A stretch of 64,000 nt of DNA from Xanthostigma xanthostigma. Lineage: Eukaryota > Arthropoda > Insecta > Raphidioptera > Raphidiidae. The stretch lies in contig OY754466.1 of the NCBI GenBank assembly GCA_963575645.1, positions 43,432,001-43,496,000 on the forward strand. The letters run 5' to 3'. Positions 11,001 to 26,645 of the stretch are shown piece after piece (the stretch's first letter is position 1; every line of letters starts with the position of its first letter). Under the pieces are notes generated by a model, which saw nothing but the letters and a program-made list of their open reading frames with translations, was not told the DNA's origin and ran no database searches. Made by a program: the position numbers and the translations under genes.

Positions 11001-12244
11001 TAATCACTTGCACCAACCCCAAGTAAGTTAGCGAGGCATTTAATCGCAGATATCTTCAGTTTAAAAATGAATTCTCGTGCAAAAAATCGGATTTTAAATT
11101 AAATACAGTAGGAGCCCTATATCCGTAGTTGAAACAAGCATACACGTAGGTATGAAAACGCGCTTATTTGGCGTACTTGTACCTGTTTGTTGATTTTTGC
11201 TCGTATTGCTGACGAAAGCAGTTTATTGACTGTCATTATAATTAAAAATTAAGGAAGTCCGGTAATCGAACGACTTATTTATTTTATTCGTTCAGCAACC
11301 GGATGACTACTGAATGAATAATATATAATTACAAAGCTATCTTGACATATTCAATTACGGTGTAGTAAGTAGTGTGCCTAGCTCTCACCCAAGAGGCCCG
11401 GGTTCGATTCCCGGTACCGGAATGAGTTTTGTTTTTACTTTTTATTATTTTTTTTCACTTTGAGACTACAACTTAAAAGTCACATTTTCATGAAGATTGA
11501 AAACCACCGCTTTTTTTGATAAAGGGGTATATGAATTGTCTCGCAATGAAACGGGAAGGGGCAAATGTGGAGTTTTTAAAAAAACAATTCCGGGGTGAAC
11601 GATAAACGAGTATGCGAATTGTCTCGCAGTGAAACGGTAAGGGGCAAATGTTGAGTTAAAAAAAAAAAACAATTCCGGGGTGAACGATAACAGGGTATGC
11701 GAATTAGATAGTTAATTGTTTGAATCGAACTGCGTTTTCTAAAAAAATGTATATTTAATTGACAGTCAATTAAATATATATTTTTTAGAAAATCAGTCTC
11801 AAAGTGAAAAAAAAATAAAAACTAAAATCAAACTAAAATCAAACGTCGTAAAAATAATTGTTAAAATAAATAAGTCGTCCGATTACCGGACGAATAAAAA
11901 AAATTATTCGTCCGGTTACCGGACGACTAGCACCAGCCAAAAATTAAAGTGATCCGCTGTTTCAAGTATCCGTGGAAGACGGTGGAATCAAGCCACCGAG
12001 AATATGGGGCGGCGTACTGTAATTCATTTTATATAATATACTGTTATTGTGGTTTAATATCAATGAAAATATCTGCTGGTACAAGCGACTCATCGATCTG
12101 ACACATAACTTACACGTAATCGTTATCGACTTCTTCATCGTTAAAGCCACCATATGTATTTTTGTAAAATTCATCTTCCTCTTCTTCATCTAACAATTTT
12201 GACATACGGTTTCCCGCATTGGCTCGGCGTTCTCGACCAGCCAT
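8033..12244 (-). CDS. VPS72: VPS72 / YL1, histone-chaperone subunit of SWR1/SRCAP and TIP60 complexes (7 exons)
   Basis: YL1 binds the histone variant H2A.Z and helps exchange it into chromatin in the nucleus. Exons by frame and GT..AG signals: 12114-12244, 10806-10932, 10580-10685, 10323-10505, 10078-10252, 8294-8470, 8033-8225. They total 1092 nt, giving 363 residues, close to the usual size of animal YL1. Seen: start MAGRERRANAGNRMSKLL with acidic DEEEEDEFY and NTYGGF; a second acidic run at about 45-72 (the H2A.Z-contacting region in the family); a basic KKKRRLVTKAYK (75-86, likely nuclear signal); TQEELLEEAKITELENLASL; RCSRTFISF; and the YL1 C-terminal motif YLDPVTQLPYNSIMAFKIIREAY (about 302-325). 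Phases agree at all six junctions. Intron 5 holds a TTAA MITE with a nested hAT; intron 1 holds a tRNA-containing repeat. Confidence 0.93.
8709..9953 (+). mobile_element. TTAA-flanked MITE in VPS72 intron 5, interrupted by a hAT MITE
   Basis: TTAA at 8705-8708 and 9954-9957 flank ends GGAGGTTGAGCCGTTTTACG and, read from the right, GGAGGTTGATGCGTTATAGT. TTAA duplication is characteristic of piggyBac-type transposition. A second copy, inverted and uninterrupted, is in MPI intron 5 (26938-27623) and a fragment is at about 63165-63250. Without the insertion this copy is about 700 bp. No transposase frame. Confidence 0.72.
8954..9487. mobile_element. hAT-type MITE, 534 bp, nested
   Basis: Flanked by a perfect 8-bp target duplication atgtaaag (8946-8953 and 9488-9495). 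Ends are CAGTGATTCCCAAAGTGG and, read inward from the right, CAGAGGTTCCCAAAC. The uninterrupted host copy at 27391-27400 shows the single pre-insertion site. Non-autonomous. Confidence 0.88.
11257..11891. mobile_element. TIR element in VPS72 intron 1, carrying a tRNA-like module
   Basis: Inverted ends: GTCCGGTAATCGAACGACTT (from 11257) against GTCCGGTAATCGGACGACTT (read in reverse from 11891), then TATTTATTTTA in both. A further inverse copy of the GTCCGGTTACC motif lies at 11908-11925. Inside are two near-identical direct repeats (about 11529-11605 and 11605-11690, sharing GAATTGTCTCGCA(A/G)TGAAACG), and a perfect hairpin at 11735-11792. Superfamily unresolved. Confidence 0.55.
11365..11423 (+). 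repeat. tRNA-like sequence (pol III B box), decayed
   Basis: GGCCCGGGTTCGATTCCCGG is a T-arm with a B box (GGTTCGATTCC). Upstream, TAGTGTGCCTAGCTCTCACC could be a degraded A box. No full cloverleaf is possible, so this is a SINE-like remnant rather than a tRNA gene. Confidence 0.45.
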
Positions 12245-12372
12245 TATGTCAATTTTTATAACTGGCTATTGAATTTAAAAAGTTACTTCGAGCTATTCGA
12301 CAAACAACTATAAAATCTGATTTTGCTACAATATATACTAAGCTACAATCGAACACTCTAATCACATTTCTT
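12245..12372 (-). promoter_or_regulatory. Compact ISCA1-VPS72 intergenic spacer
   Basis: 128 bp between the ISCA1 stop and the VPS72 ATG must contain the ISCA1 3' UTR and the VPS72 promoter. No canonical AATAAA is seen on the minus strand here. Polycistronic transcription cannot be excluded from sequence. Confidence 0.4.
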
Positions 12373-12765
12373 CTATACACTGAATGATTCTCCACAACCA
12401 CAAGTTCCTTTTATATTTGGATTATTAAAAACAAATTCAGAACTTAATTTATTCTCTGAAAAGTCCATTTCAGTCCCTAATAATGTTAGTTGTGCTTTGG
12501 CGTCAATAAAAACGCGAACTCCGTCTTGGACAACTTCTTCATCCAGTTTTTCTTTTTTATCAGCGAAGTTCAAAGTGTATGACAAACCATTGCAGCCGCG
12601 CTGCTTCACGCCGATCTTTAAACCTATATACTCTGGTTTATTCTCTAGAAGTTGTTTTATTCGATTTACTGCAGAAGACGTCAAAACTAGTGCAGCTCTC
12701 GCTGGAATTATTTTTCGATTTTTCACTGCACGTACTGTCGCCGTACCTACGATTTTTGCTGCCAT
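12373..12765 (-). CDS. ISCA1: ISCA1, A-type iron-sulfur cluster assembly protein
   Basis: Mitochondrial A-type scaffold/carrier that works with ISCA2 and IBA57 in late [4Fe-4S] cluster assembly. A single exon encodes 130 residues from the ATG 12765-12763, similar in length to animal ISCA1. The three cluster-binding cysteines are present: C58 in [10 protein letters not shown], and C122 and C124 in [19 protein letters not shown] and [20 protein letters not shown] are family-diagnostic. Residues 1-20 are basic and lack acidic residues, fitting a mitochondrial presequence. An upstream in-frame ATG at 12789 would add 8 residues (MLRKRQTV); the internal ATG fits the family better. It sits 128 bp upstream of VPS72 on the same strand. 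Confidence 0.93.
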   Translation of the reverse strand: MAAKIVGTATVRAVKNRKIIPARAALVLTSSAVNRIKQLLENKPEYIGLKIGVKQRGCNGLSYTLNFADKKEKLDEEVVQDGVRVFIDAKAQLTLLGTEMDFSENKLSSEFVFNNPNIKGTCGCGESFSV

Positions 12766-13404
12766 CACTGTTTGGCGTTTGCGTAACACCTAACCTCAAA
12801 ATAAGAATAAGTTCGAATACTTTCATCGATAAATTTTCGTTTTTATTTCAAATCATTTACAGCAGTAGGATACCTCGATTTTATTTTTCCACAAAATATG
12901 TCCACATTGCGGACAAAAATAATTTATCATTTGAAGAATACAATAAAAGAAAAAGAAATACTCAGTAAAGCTAAAATCTGTTAATTGTTTCTCTTTACAA
13001 TTAAAAAAATGTTTGCCAATTATACAAAAAAATTATTGATACATCCTTTATTTGCATAACTGTAGGCAATATTACTAACGAAAAAATTCATTAGGCGATT
13101 GTATTCACAAATGACAATACGGTTCTTTGTGCGCATGATTTGTTGCACCAGGGGCGTAAAAGAAGGAAAATTGAACTGTCAGCCATATTTGTACAAATAC
13201 CTTGTAAAGTATTAAAATACATGAATAATATTCGCATGTATCAGTGTCATCTGCAGAATATATAATCGGGAAATATGTTGCTGATGCTCTAAGAATTTGT
13301 GATAAAATTTTTTAGTTGTTATTTTGCAGTACTTTGTGCTTGTTAATATACAAAGATACCTTTGACTCCCCCTTCCCAAAATAAAAATAGTCGTCAGCTG
13401 AAAG
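12766..13404. promoter_or_regulatory. Shared divergent promoter region of ISCA1 and Rab11
   Basis: ISCA1 (minus) and Rab11 (plus) start codons face away from each other across about 640 bp. No TATA box is clear. The region contains both 5' leaders and no other gene. Confidence 0.55.
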
Positions 13405-17965
<4,561 letters not shown>

Positions 17966-18195
17966 CACGCTACGACCGAGGTCCACCAACATGAACCACC
18001 GTCACGTAATAATACCAATGCTCGACTGCTGTGCGCTTTATATCCAGCCGATTATGTTCCCTCTGTTGGCTGTTGTAGAACTTGTTGAACCCCGTGTGTG
18101 CAATTCACTTTCAGTCGCATTCGTATCAATATTATCACTCACACACTATCTCTTTCTCTCTATTCTCTGTCTGTTTGATTTATAGCCGACACAAA

Positions 18196-18201
18196 AATAA
18201 A
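18196..18201 (+). promoter_or_regulatory. First polyadenylation signal after Rab11
   Basis: AATAAA 231 bases after the stop codon. Further AATAAA motifs lie at about 18254 and 18399, within a duplicated segment. Confidence 0.5.
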
Positions 18202-18283
18202 CTCCATTTACTCGTCGTTACAAATGTCTTTCGGGTAATGTTTTATCTCTTGCAAATAAAAGTAGTATATAATTAGATCCACG

Positions 18284-18369
18284 TCATCATAAATAAGCCT
18301 CGCCCATAAGCCAATAGAAATCGCTAGTGATTCTTATTGGCCAGTGAGCGCAGCTTATTGATGATAATG
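18284..18369. repeat. Mini fold-back element A downstream of Rab11
   Basis: TAAGCCTCGCCCATAAGCCAAT is inverted as ATTGGCCAGTGAGCGCAGCTTAT within 85 bp. A related hairpin follows at 18440-18521. Confidence 0.5.
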
Positions 18370-18439
18370 CCGATTGTTTCACTTTGTACAAAGTGGCTAA
18401 ATAAAAGTAATATAAAATGGGATTCTAGATAATTCGCAT

Positions 18440-18521
18440 CTTCATCGATAAGCCACGCCCACTAGCCAATTGGAACAGTTAGGTTGTCCGTTACAGGTTA
18501 GTGGACGAGACTTACTGATAA
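18440..18521. repeat. Mini fold-back element B downstream of Rab11
   Basis: Contains TCATCGATAAGCCACGCCC and ACTAGCCAATTGG, inverted as GTTAGTGGACGAGACTTACTGATAA. Each copy is preceded by AAATAAAAGTA(G/A)TATA, so flank and hairpin were duplicated together. Confidence 0.5.
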
Positions 18522-20795
18522 AAAGATCACCTGGCGTTTTATAATGAGCCATTGAATATGTAGTGACTATTTGTAAATCTGTATATTTCCCGTTAACATT
18601 GCTTTTTTCCTAATGCGTTTCGAAAATTGTTAAGTTTTTTTTTTTTTTTAATTCCTCAATTGTTATTTGTGACGGCTTAAAATCGGCTGTATAAATGCAA
18701 ACACAATTGTTAAATATGCTTTCAACAGTAATTGATAGCTGTTATGCCAGTGTCTAATTGTAGAAATGGACCTATAGCATAGCGTCATCGATTCATTCCA
18801 ACAACTACACCGGCTTAATAAAAAACAAAAGCTATTCTGCGATATTAGTCCACGTCCCTAGTGACGGTAATTTGCATGTTTGTTTTGTTTTGTTTTTTTC
18901 ATCTTTCGAAAATTAAAACAAAAACCAACGAGATATTTTGTTTTTGGTTTCCACTCGTTTTGCACTAATATTTGTTTGGTCTCTCTTGCCTAGTTCTTTT
19001 TTTTTACTAGTTTGGATGTAAAGAACACAGTGTAATTAAAAAAAAAAATGAAAAAGTTTTAGAATAGCATTAAAATATAATTTCTATTAATTATTATATA
19101 CTAGTTTAATCTTTATCTTTATACTGAAATTGTAATGTTAATATTATTATAATGTTAATTTATAATTGATTAATATGATGCTGGTGTGCATACTATAGAG
19201 ATGAAAACAAATTATGAGTACTATTTTATTTTAATAAAATGATTTATTTAAAAATTCAATTTTGACTAGTCCTCTAATCTCTTATTGTCTCCCGATATAT
19301 GGAAGTTCCGTGTTTTGATTTAAACGAAAGAAATAAAGAACGCGCTTACGAATTGTGCACAGGTAGTTTCCGGGCTTATGGGCTTTTTTGAAGTGAAACT
19401 TCTTTACGCACGGTAGAGCGAACTGGATGCTTGGAACGGAACAACACTACTAAATGCTACACCGTTCATCCTATGCTGTAATCATATACAATGAATTTCA
19501 TACCTGAGTTTTGTTGATACGGTAGCTATGGAAATCATTATTGTATTACAAAAAATCTTTTCCTAAAAATGCAACATAGACCAGACGCTCAAAGGAGGTT
19601 CGTTGCATATCAACAAAACTTATGCGTAAACTCATTTTAGATGTGTGACTAGAAGTTTCACTTCTGTGGTGTGTAGTGGAAAATACCAAGTAACCGCACA
19701 TAATTTGCTATTCCTGCTTATTAACGTGTTAGAAATTACTTATATCAGAGATTTTTGTAGCTATCAAGTAGAGTGCATGCTGGGATTTTCAACACGCCCT
19801 AGCGGATTTTGTAGATACTAGTATGGTGTGAGCTTAACGCTTTATTAGATTATAACATAATATATTTAATACCCTTTATATTGCTAGCAAAGATCGGGAG
19901 AAAGACTTAAACACTACGGTGCAGACACATATACGTCTGTCTCACTTATTATACTCTGTTTCATGCGCATGTCCGTGAATGGATCATATGGATGCGCGTC
20001 AGTTTACACATGGAACTAAGCTGTGAAAGTGAGATGGCTTGCTCTATTCCACTTACTAATTGCCCCACTACAGACGCGACACTTGCGCACAACGGGTCAA
20101 GTAAAAAGAAAGAGATAGAAAACAGTCCTTTGCTGTCTCATGGGTCACGCTTCCACTTACGGCCACTAGCAATATAGAAGTTATTAAATATATGGATTAG
20201 AATCTGGGAAGTGTGAGGTTAATGTTAGCGACAGACAAATTGTAATTGGTTACTTAATCTTCACCCAAAAAGGCCGCCGCAATATGTTATCTTGCACTAG
20301 CATTCTTTGAAGAACTCTACTTTGCACTCTAATGCTGGGTTGCAGAAAGGATTGTCAAAAAATTTGATTTGACAACGACCTTAGCATGTGATCATATAAT
20401 TACAGTTTCCATAAATCAGGAGCAGTCTAATGTCATATTCATCTAGATTCTAGAACATAAAATTGTACTCACACAAAAACAAATGATTGTTCTATATATA
20501 AAAGATCGCTTTTCTGACTAAATTTTGATCAAAATGTGTAGAAAAACGTTGTTTCGAAGTGGAAACTGTACAAAAAAAAACGATGCTAAATATATGTATA
20601 ATAAAACAGTTTAAGAAATATCGTTTCAATCGATCAATTATTATTTTTCGAGCAAGATAGATTTAAACTACTATGCTCATATGGAGAAATATATGTATGT
20701 TCACAACCTAACCTCAATGGTTTTAAAAAAATATTTTTTTAAAAATATAAAAATCGATTGCAGCGATCGATGAATTGGGCACCCCTGTCCCAGAG
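18522..20795. other. Gene-free, scattered repeats
   Basis: No host gene seen. 19506-19577 (GAGTTTTGTTGATAC...GCAACATAGA) recurs at 46665-46745 and is partly inverted at 19604-19622. TTGAAGTGAAACTTCTTTA at 19387 recurs at 61903 and, in part, at 39105 and inverted at 19650. 19885-20176 is bounded by inverted TATATTGCTAG motifs. 20331-20560 is a copy of the repeat at 43840-44410. Confidence 0.45.
20331..20570 (+). repeat. Dispersed repeat copy lacking a TA-MITE insertion
   Basis: Aligns with 43840-43972 plus 44296-44410 (shared ATTACAGTTT, AGGAGCAG, CTCACACAAAAACAAA, AAATTTTGATCAAAATG). At the position where the other copy holds a 323-bp MITE, this copy reads ATTGTACTCAC without insertion. Confidence 0.65.
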
Positions 20796-21259
20796 CCATT
20801 GGCGGCGGAACAGTTTTTTTATGAGGCGAGTTGTGGCATTGTGTTTAAAACGGGCATCAACGAGAATAGACATTACGTTTAAAGAGAGCCTCAGCGAATT
20901 TTAGCAGTCACACGAGCCGCAATACAATTACGCACGAGATATATATCGTGTTTTTGCATGTACCGCCTATAGCTGTTTTTCACTTCATTTTCAAAATTTT
21001 TGACAATATTCACTTTTGAACAGACGTTATTTTTAGGTTATAAAAAAAAACTGATAAAGAGTGGTTATGTATGGAACTGGTATAGTGCGACAAGTTTTGT
21101 TTTACCGTACCACACTAGTGCGTAATGTGCCACTTTACATGCCTGTAAAGCAACTATTTTATAGGGGGTACTACAAAACGGTATTTAATAAGCTAGTTTA
21201 AAATTTTAGGTGAACTGGACGTTATTTTGACCTCCCCCGTTCCCTTCCGCCGCCAATGG
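20796..21259. mobile_element. TIR element with CCATTGGCGGCGGAA ends
   Basis: Left CCATTGGCGGCGGAA is inverted on the right as TTCCGCCGCCAATGG. Flanks CCAGAG and CTAGAG suggest a degraded target duplication. About 464 bp, non-coding. Superfamily uncertain. Confidence 0.55.
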
Positions 21260-21379
21260 CTAGAGCCCTAACACAGGTGTTTACTGTTTTGCATAAGTAG
21301 TGTCTTTTCTGTTTATCAATTATACTGTATACTAACGCGCTCTGTAGTAAAATTGTGTAAGCAAGGTGCTGACGATGTT

Positions 21380-21494
21380 AAGTTTGTTCTAAGCAGTCAA
21401 CAAACGGTAAGGAAACTGTTTTGGAACACGTTTAGCTACTGCGCATGCCGGTGACGGGTTTCCTTACCGTTTGCTGGCTGCTTGGAACAAACTT
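21380..21494. repeat. Fold-back element, 115 bp
   Basis: AAGTTTGTTCTAAGCAGTCA and AACAAACGGTAAGGAAAC are inverted as GTTTCCTTACCGTTTGCTGG and CTGCTTGGAACAAACTTG. The centre has ACTGCGCATGCCGGTGAC. Related to 16205-16283. Confidence 0.7.
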
Positions 21495-22583
21495 GTTATA
21501 TAAAAATGTGTTGACTGTGTTTTTGTGGTTGAATGTCATTTCGAAATGGAAATGTATAAGAAATTCGAATATAAAATCGTTAAATTTATATATAACTAAC
21601 GTTAATAATTGTTGTAATTAATTATAATTTAAATTTACTTTTTAACGTAGGTTATGGAGTCATTAGTGGGAGAGAGAGAGAGAGACAGTAGATTACAGAT
21701 GCGCATCAACTGAGATTATAAACGTCGATATTAAAGGGATTTTGTAATAGAAAATGCATTTAAAAAAATGTACAAATTTTACTCAGAAATGAAAAAAAAT
21801 GTGTGCTTTCACTTTTTGACTCCAAAATCTATGACGCACACCCTGTATATAGAATAGCTGCTTAGCATAGTAGTATACTTACTCTTTTTTTTAATGTTTT
21901 GATGTTTCACGTTGCCTATTCTAAAGTATCGAATCGTTCGATACTTTGGAATAAATATCTCGAATTGTTTTGCGGTAGTGCTCACAAAAAATAGCAATAT
22001 TTTATACTTGTCTAAAGACACACTGTATTCTCCTTCAGCTTACAGCAGTATACTTTTTGTTTTTGCCGCATACGTCACTATACATTTAAATTCATTTGTT
22101 TTTTGTTTTTTTTTTCAGATAACAGCAAATTTCACACGGCTACAAACAAATACTTTGGCAGCACTGTTAAACAGTTGGTAACAATGGTTGCAACCATATG
22201 TTTACATATAATCACGGCTACCAACCGCAGTCTTGTAATTACCACATTGATGTGCTATTATGATTCTACAATGTTTAATATCGGTTATTGAATTATCAAA
22301 ACATACAATTTATTATACTGTATATACAGTTACAAAAACAACATATTTTTTTCTTCTCCGTATGCTTTTTTGTTATAAATAAACAGGGGAATATATTTCT
22401 TGTTATAAAAATTAATTAGGTATAAATAAAAAAAATAATTATACAACCCAGAAAAATAATTATATTGATGTCCTGTTTATTCGCGTAATATTTCGCTGTG
22501 GGTTTTACAAGATAATGTCCTAATTGATTGAACTATCAAAGATTCATAAAAGTTAGATGATTGATCATTTTTAAAAATAAGTA
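21495..22583. other. Intergenic, nothing recognised
   Basis: Contains a (GA)n run near 21670-21685 and AT-rich sequence. A pyrimidine tract and CAG near 22100-22118 look like a splice acceptor, but the following frame matches no family I know. Confidence 0.35.
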
Positions 22584-22898
22584 CATTAGAACGCCGATTA
22601 TCCGAATTAATAGGGACCGGGGTCGATTCGGATAATCGGACATGTAGTGTCTTGTCTCTAGCTTTCAACCATAACAGTTGAAATATATCTGGACTCCAGC
22701 GAGTTCCAACCTCGACGTGTGCTGATACCATTGTAGCGTCTACACGGCAATTGTCACTCGCATTTTTGTATTCTTGCGTCCCCACAAAACTTGTTTTTAT
22801 TGAAAAATTACTTGGTTTTAATTTTTTATATTACGCTTAGGACCGATTCGGATAATTGGCGATTCGGTTAATCAGCGTGGAGAATCGGCGTTCTACTG
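22584..22898. mobile_element. pogo/Tigger-like MITE (Tc1/mariner superfamily), 315 bp
   Basis: Flanked by TA. Left end CATTAGAACGCCGATTATCC, right end read in reverse CAGTAGAACGCCGATTCTCC. Several GATTCGGATAATCGG-type subterminal repeats are present. CAGTA.AAC.CCGATTATCC ends with TA duplication are typical of pogo/Tigger elements. Frames inside are not transposase. Confidence 0.75.
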
Positions 22899-23034
22899 TA
22901 GTAAACATTTTGTCAAAATATAAATACAAATTTTATATTTATTTATACATATTTTTTTTGGGAAAATAGAATAAACGATTGGATAATTTAGTATGTGCCA
23001 TTAACGGTAAATATTTTTTAGTTTGTCGCTGCCT

Positions 23035-23160
23035 ATGAAAGATACTAAGTTGAGCTGTGCTGTCACTAACAAAGCCAGCAAACTATCTACACTGCAATGC
23101 AGATAGTTGGGTAGCTCCGTTAGTGATGGCGCCGCACAGTTGCATACATAGTTAACGGTA
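23035..23160. repeat. Fold-back element
   Basis: AGCTGTGCTGTCACTAACAA ... AACTATCTACACTGCAATGCAGATAGTT ... CGTTAGTGATGGCGCCGCACAGTT: arms of about 45 bp around a tight central palindrome. Confidence 0.55.
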
Positions 23161-23842
23161 AGCTTTAACATCACATCGAATAAAATGCAATTGTATTATA
23201 GTAGCATGTATGGGACACGAAAATCAATATATTTCTCGAAGTATTTTTTCATATGAAATTTATTACTAAATATACTGAAATATTTCATAATTGAGAGAAA
23301 ATTTGATACGATAGAAAAAAAAAAATTTCATCGGTTTACTTATGAATACAGAAAAATAAAACACAACAGTCAATTGTAAGTGGCGTCACTGTCACTAAGA
23401 TCTTGCGCGTGCGTAGTTCAAAATTCTACCGAATTACTATCAGCGCTGTAGTTCGTGCGCTTGCGCACCGAACTGAAATAAGATTAAATTGTAATTCTGC
23501 TTTTCCTCTAATTTAAGCTCTCTTTTAAGTAACATATGAAGATAATTTGATCTGATTTGTCTTTTGACTTTGCTTTACAATTAATAATTTATTTTCATTC
23601 CTTTATTTTGCACGTCAAAATGATTTGATAAGTTAATAGGAATACAAATTATTTTTTCCTGTATGGGCTTATAAAATTGCCATATTAACAACTTTTTGAT
23701 AGATATAATTGCATCCTACTAATCAATAACAAAATTATCTATGCAAGGAATTTATGATACTTTTAATCGTTTAAACTGTAATAAACAGCGATTCTGACGA
23801 AAATTTAAATAGTATAAAACAAATTCAGTTGATTTTTAAAAA
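23161..23842. other. Intergenic, nothing recognised
   Basis: AT-rich; a GC-richer patch at 23400-23470 repeats GCGCGTGCG/GTGCGCTTGCGCACC motifs. Confidence 0.35.
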
Positions 23843-24092
23843 TCAAGGAGATTAGACAAGAGGTGACCAAACTCCAAGACTAAGTTGAGAAAATACGGTG
23901 GTAGGTTTACCCGACGGCGCTACGGACGTAATCAAAATTGCGCGGAAGACCATTCGAGGCAATTTGTGCATGTCGCGAGCGCGTGTTTCATACTGTGCGC
24001 AGGTTCGAGGAGGACACCAGCAGCGCCGCCTAGTATACTGTCGTGTTATCTCTCAACTTACAGCTTTATCTCATCGTCTCAAATCTCCTTGA
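23843..24092. mobile_element. Possible MITE with TCAAGGAGATT ends
   Basis: TCAAGGAGATT at 23843 is inverted as AATCTCCTTGA ending at 24092. The 250-bp interior is GC-richer than its surroundings (CGACGGCGCTACGGACG). Only the 11-bp inverted ends support this. Confidence 0.4.
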
Positions 24093-25830
24093 CCAAAACT
24101 TCTCCAAATATATTTATTTGGCGCCATTTCTATAAAGCTACACGATTGCATAATCCACACAATTTCTTTTGTTTATCATATTTTGGTTGTGGGTTTCTAT
24201 TATCTTTAATGATATAAATTGACTGAGCTAAATCACTGAAATAAGTCGTTTCTCACTGAAAAATATAGTCAAATACGTTATCGATTTGTAATTTTTTTAT
24301 CTGATTAGTGCTTTTCAATTTTTTTTTATTAATAGATAAATATTAGAAACGTGAAATAAAATAACTTCGTTTATGGGGAATGATTTGTGGAATATTTGAT
24401 AATTATTGTAACCGGGTAAAATAACAAAAAATTGCATACTCTAGAATTCTTCGGATAATCTGGACTGGACTATTAGAATCAAATCAGAATTGTTAGTAAC
24501 TGCATTTAGAATTCTGTTTCTTCAACAAACGGATTTATTACCAAAATCAGTAGTGTGCACTCTGTTATGTTGTCAAGACATAACCTATAAAACATGCATA
24601 TATGTTTGTGGAGGGGATAAGTCCTGAAAGTACTTGGCTAGAACCAAGTTCTAAGAGTTTGAGAAAAAACCATGACACAATCATCCAGTTCTAACAGTTC
24701 GAGAACTTCTGTAGTGCCAATTTGTTCGCTTTAGAACTAATAGTTCAGTTCGCAATATGTGACGTTTGCGCATGTACCACATTTTGGCGGCAAGTGTTAA
24801 TCTTTTTAATACGTACAGACGATTAGAAATTATTTCACAAATAATTTGCGTAAACGCAATAAAAATACGTCGATAAAATAAGTTTTTATCTGTTTTAGAT
24901 AGGTCAATTAAAATTCAATATATTTAAGTAGACGTTACTTTGGAATATTATTAATGCTATTAATTTTATAAGCTCGTTTATGAATCTATCGATCGTACAA
25001 CAGCTTTTCGACTGTTTTGAATGAATCTATTAGACAGAACAAAAATGAAATTTCACAGTTAGTGTTGATAAAAAAAACAATTGGGACATGACTTAGTAAT
25101 AATATAATTAAAAAAAAGTAGTTTTAAAAAATACAGATACATAAAATATTATATTTAACGTGTAATAATAAATGCTTTAGCACGTGTTCTCTTTGTAAAT
25201 AATGTATTTTTAATGCTGTGTTTTGTTTTCAAAAAATCGGTTAACAATGTTTGTTGAATTTATCAATACACAGATCGTCAGCGATACCGCAAAACGCTGA
25301 ATGTCCCTCTGCAATACCACGTAACGTATCTACAATATTTCACTAGCTACTCGAAGTGGGAAAATTAAAATTTCGAGCAGATGTTATCTACAATCTCATT
25401 GGCGCATTATGATTCGATTTGAATTAGCCAATCAAAGGAACTTTAAAATTCCCTCACTTGGAAATCACTCCAATATTTATTTGTGGTGTGCAAAATTTTG
25501 TTTTCAACACTTATGCAGTATTGCAGAACGATATTCAGCTGTTATCCAGTATCGCCGGCGAAATATTATATTTTAAATATATGACTATTTCCAATTGGTT
25601 AAAGAAATTTCATGTTATAAAGATCAATAAACTACTTTTTAATATTTTATTTTTATATTCACATTTGCTTTTAAGTAAGTTGTACATTTTTTTAGACTAT
25701 CGTATACAATTGATACAAAAGTAGAAATATGTATTTTTTTTTTAATAAAGCTAATTTTAGGTGATAAAAAATGCCATTCTCTTTTGCATTGTACACGAGT
25801 ACAGTCGTTTCTCCCATAAATCGTTTGTCG
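24093..25830. other. Intergenic, nothing recognised
   Basis: Contains GTTCTAA-type repeats at 24630-24760 and short CCAATC/ATTGGC motifs near 25400-25435. No gene seen. Confidence 0.35.
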
Positions 25831-25907
25831 CCAATGCAGAACTCGTGGGAGACAACTGCCTGTTTGTTGATCAAATCCTTGGGTTTTTTAGACTCTTATA
25901 GACGGAG

Positions 25908-26453
25908 AGCTGGCTACGGAGAAAATGGGTGACTCGGTGCAGAGCTGAAAATTTGCAGAATAATAGGAGATAGTACAAGTAAGTAGGGAAAAAATTGCCA
26001 GAAGGCTAGGCGGAAGATAAAGAGCCGCCAGAAGGCGCTAATGTTTCGAAAAATCAGTGCACTTCTGGCAATTTACATTCGACAAATATTCAAAATTATT
26101 TATGACATTTTGATAGAAATAAAATAAAATAAATTATAAAATTTCGTTGTTATAACAACGTAATTTTATTAATGAAAATATATGACGATTAATTTTATTT
26201 CTATCACAATGTGAATTTTCAGTATGCCCTTACAACTATATAATGTATAATATATAATCTAGTTTTGAATTACAGAATAAGTATAGAAATTGCCAGAAGT
26301 GCACTGATTTTCCGCAACATTAGCGCCTTCTGGCGGCTCTTTATTTTCCGCCTAGCCTTCTGGTAATTTTTTCCCTACTTACTTGTACTATCTCCTATTA
26401 TTCTGCAAATTTTTAGCTCTGCACCGAGTCACCCATTTTCTCCGTAGCCAGCT
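25908..26453. repeat. Long palindromic element, 546 bp
   Basis: The left arm (25908-26075) and right arm (26289-26453) are near-exact inverses of about 165 bp, both containing GGAGATAGTACAAGTAAGTA, GCCAGAAGGCTAGGCGGAA and the ATTGCCAGAAGTGCACTGAT-type inner end. The loop is AT-rich. A second, outer inverted pair (TGTCGCCAATGCAGAACTC at about 25828, GAGTTCTGCATTGCCGACA at about 26501) surrounds it. Confidence 0.8.
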
Positions 26454-26625
26454 TTTAGTCCATTATTTCAACTCAGTTCTAGCAATTTTAAGCTCCGTAG
26501 AGTTCTGCATTGCCGACAAGTGCTTTAGCAGTTCAGAACTTGCCCACAAACACACCTATGGCGTTTTGGACTTCGCTAACTAAAATCTATTCATTCATCT
26601 GCATGTGTAAATACTCCGATCACGA

Positions 26626-26631
26626 TTTATT
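26626..26631 (-). promoter_or_regulatory. Polyadenylation signal of MPI
   Basis: AATAAA on the minus strand, 15 bases beyond the MPI stop. Confidence 0.55.
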
Positions 26632-26645
26632 TTCTACTGTGACAA

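Noticed and set aside
12497..12968. Open frames on the plus strand over ISCA1
   Set aside because: Antisense shadows of a clearly conserved gene; no similarity of their own.
22100..22181. Possible hidden exon after a polypyrimidine tract and CAG
   Set aside because: The short frame that follows matches nothing recognisable and no partner exons were found.
22477..22785. 102-codon frame on the minus strand in the pogo-like MITE
   Set aside because: It starts inside and crosses the left boundary of a non-autonomous element and shows no transposase motif.
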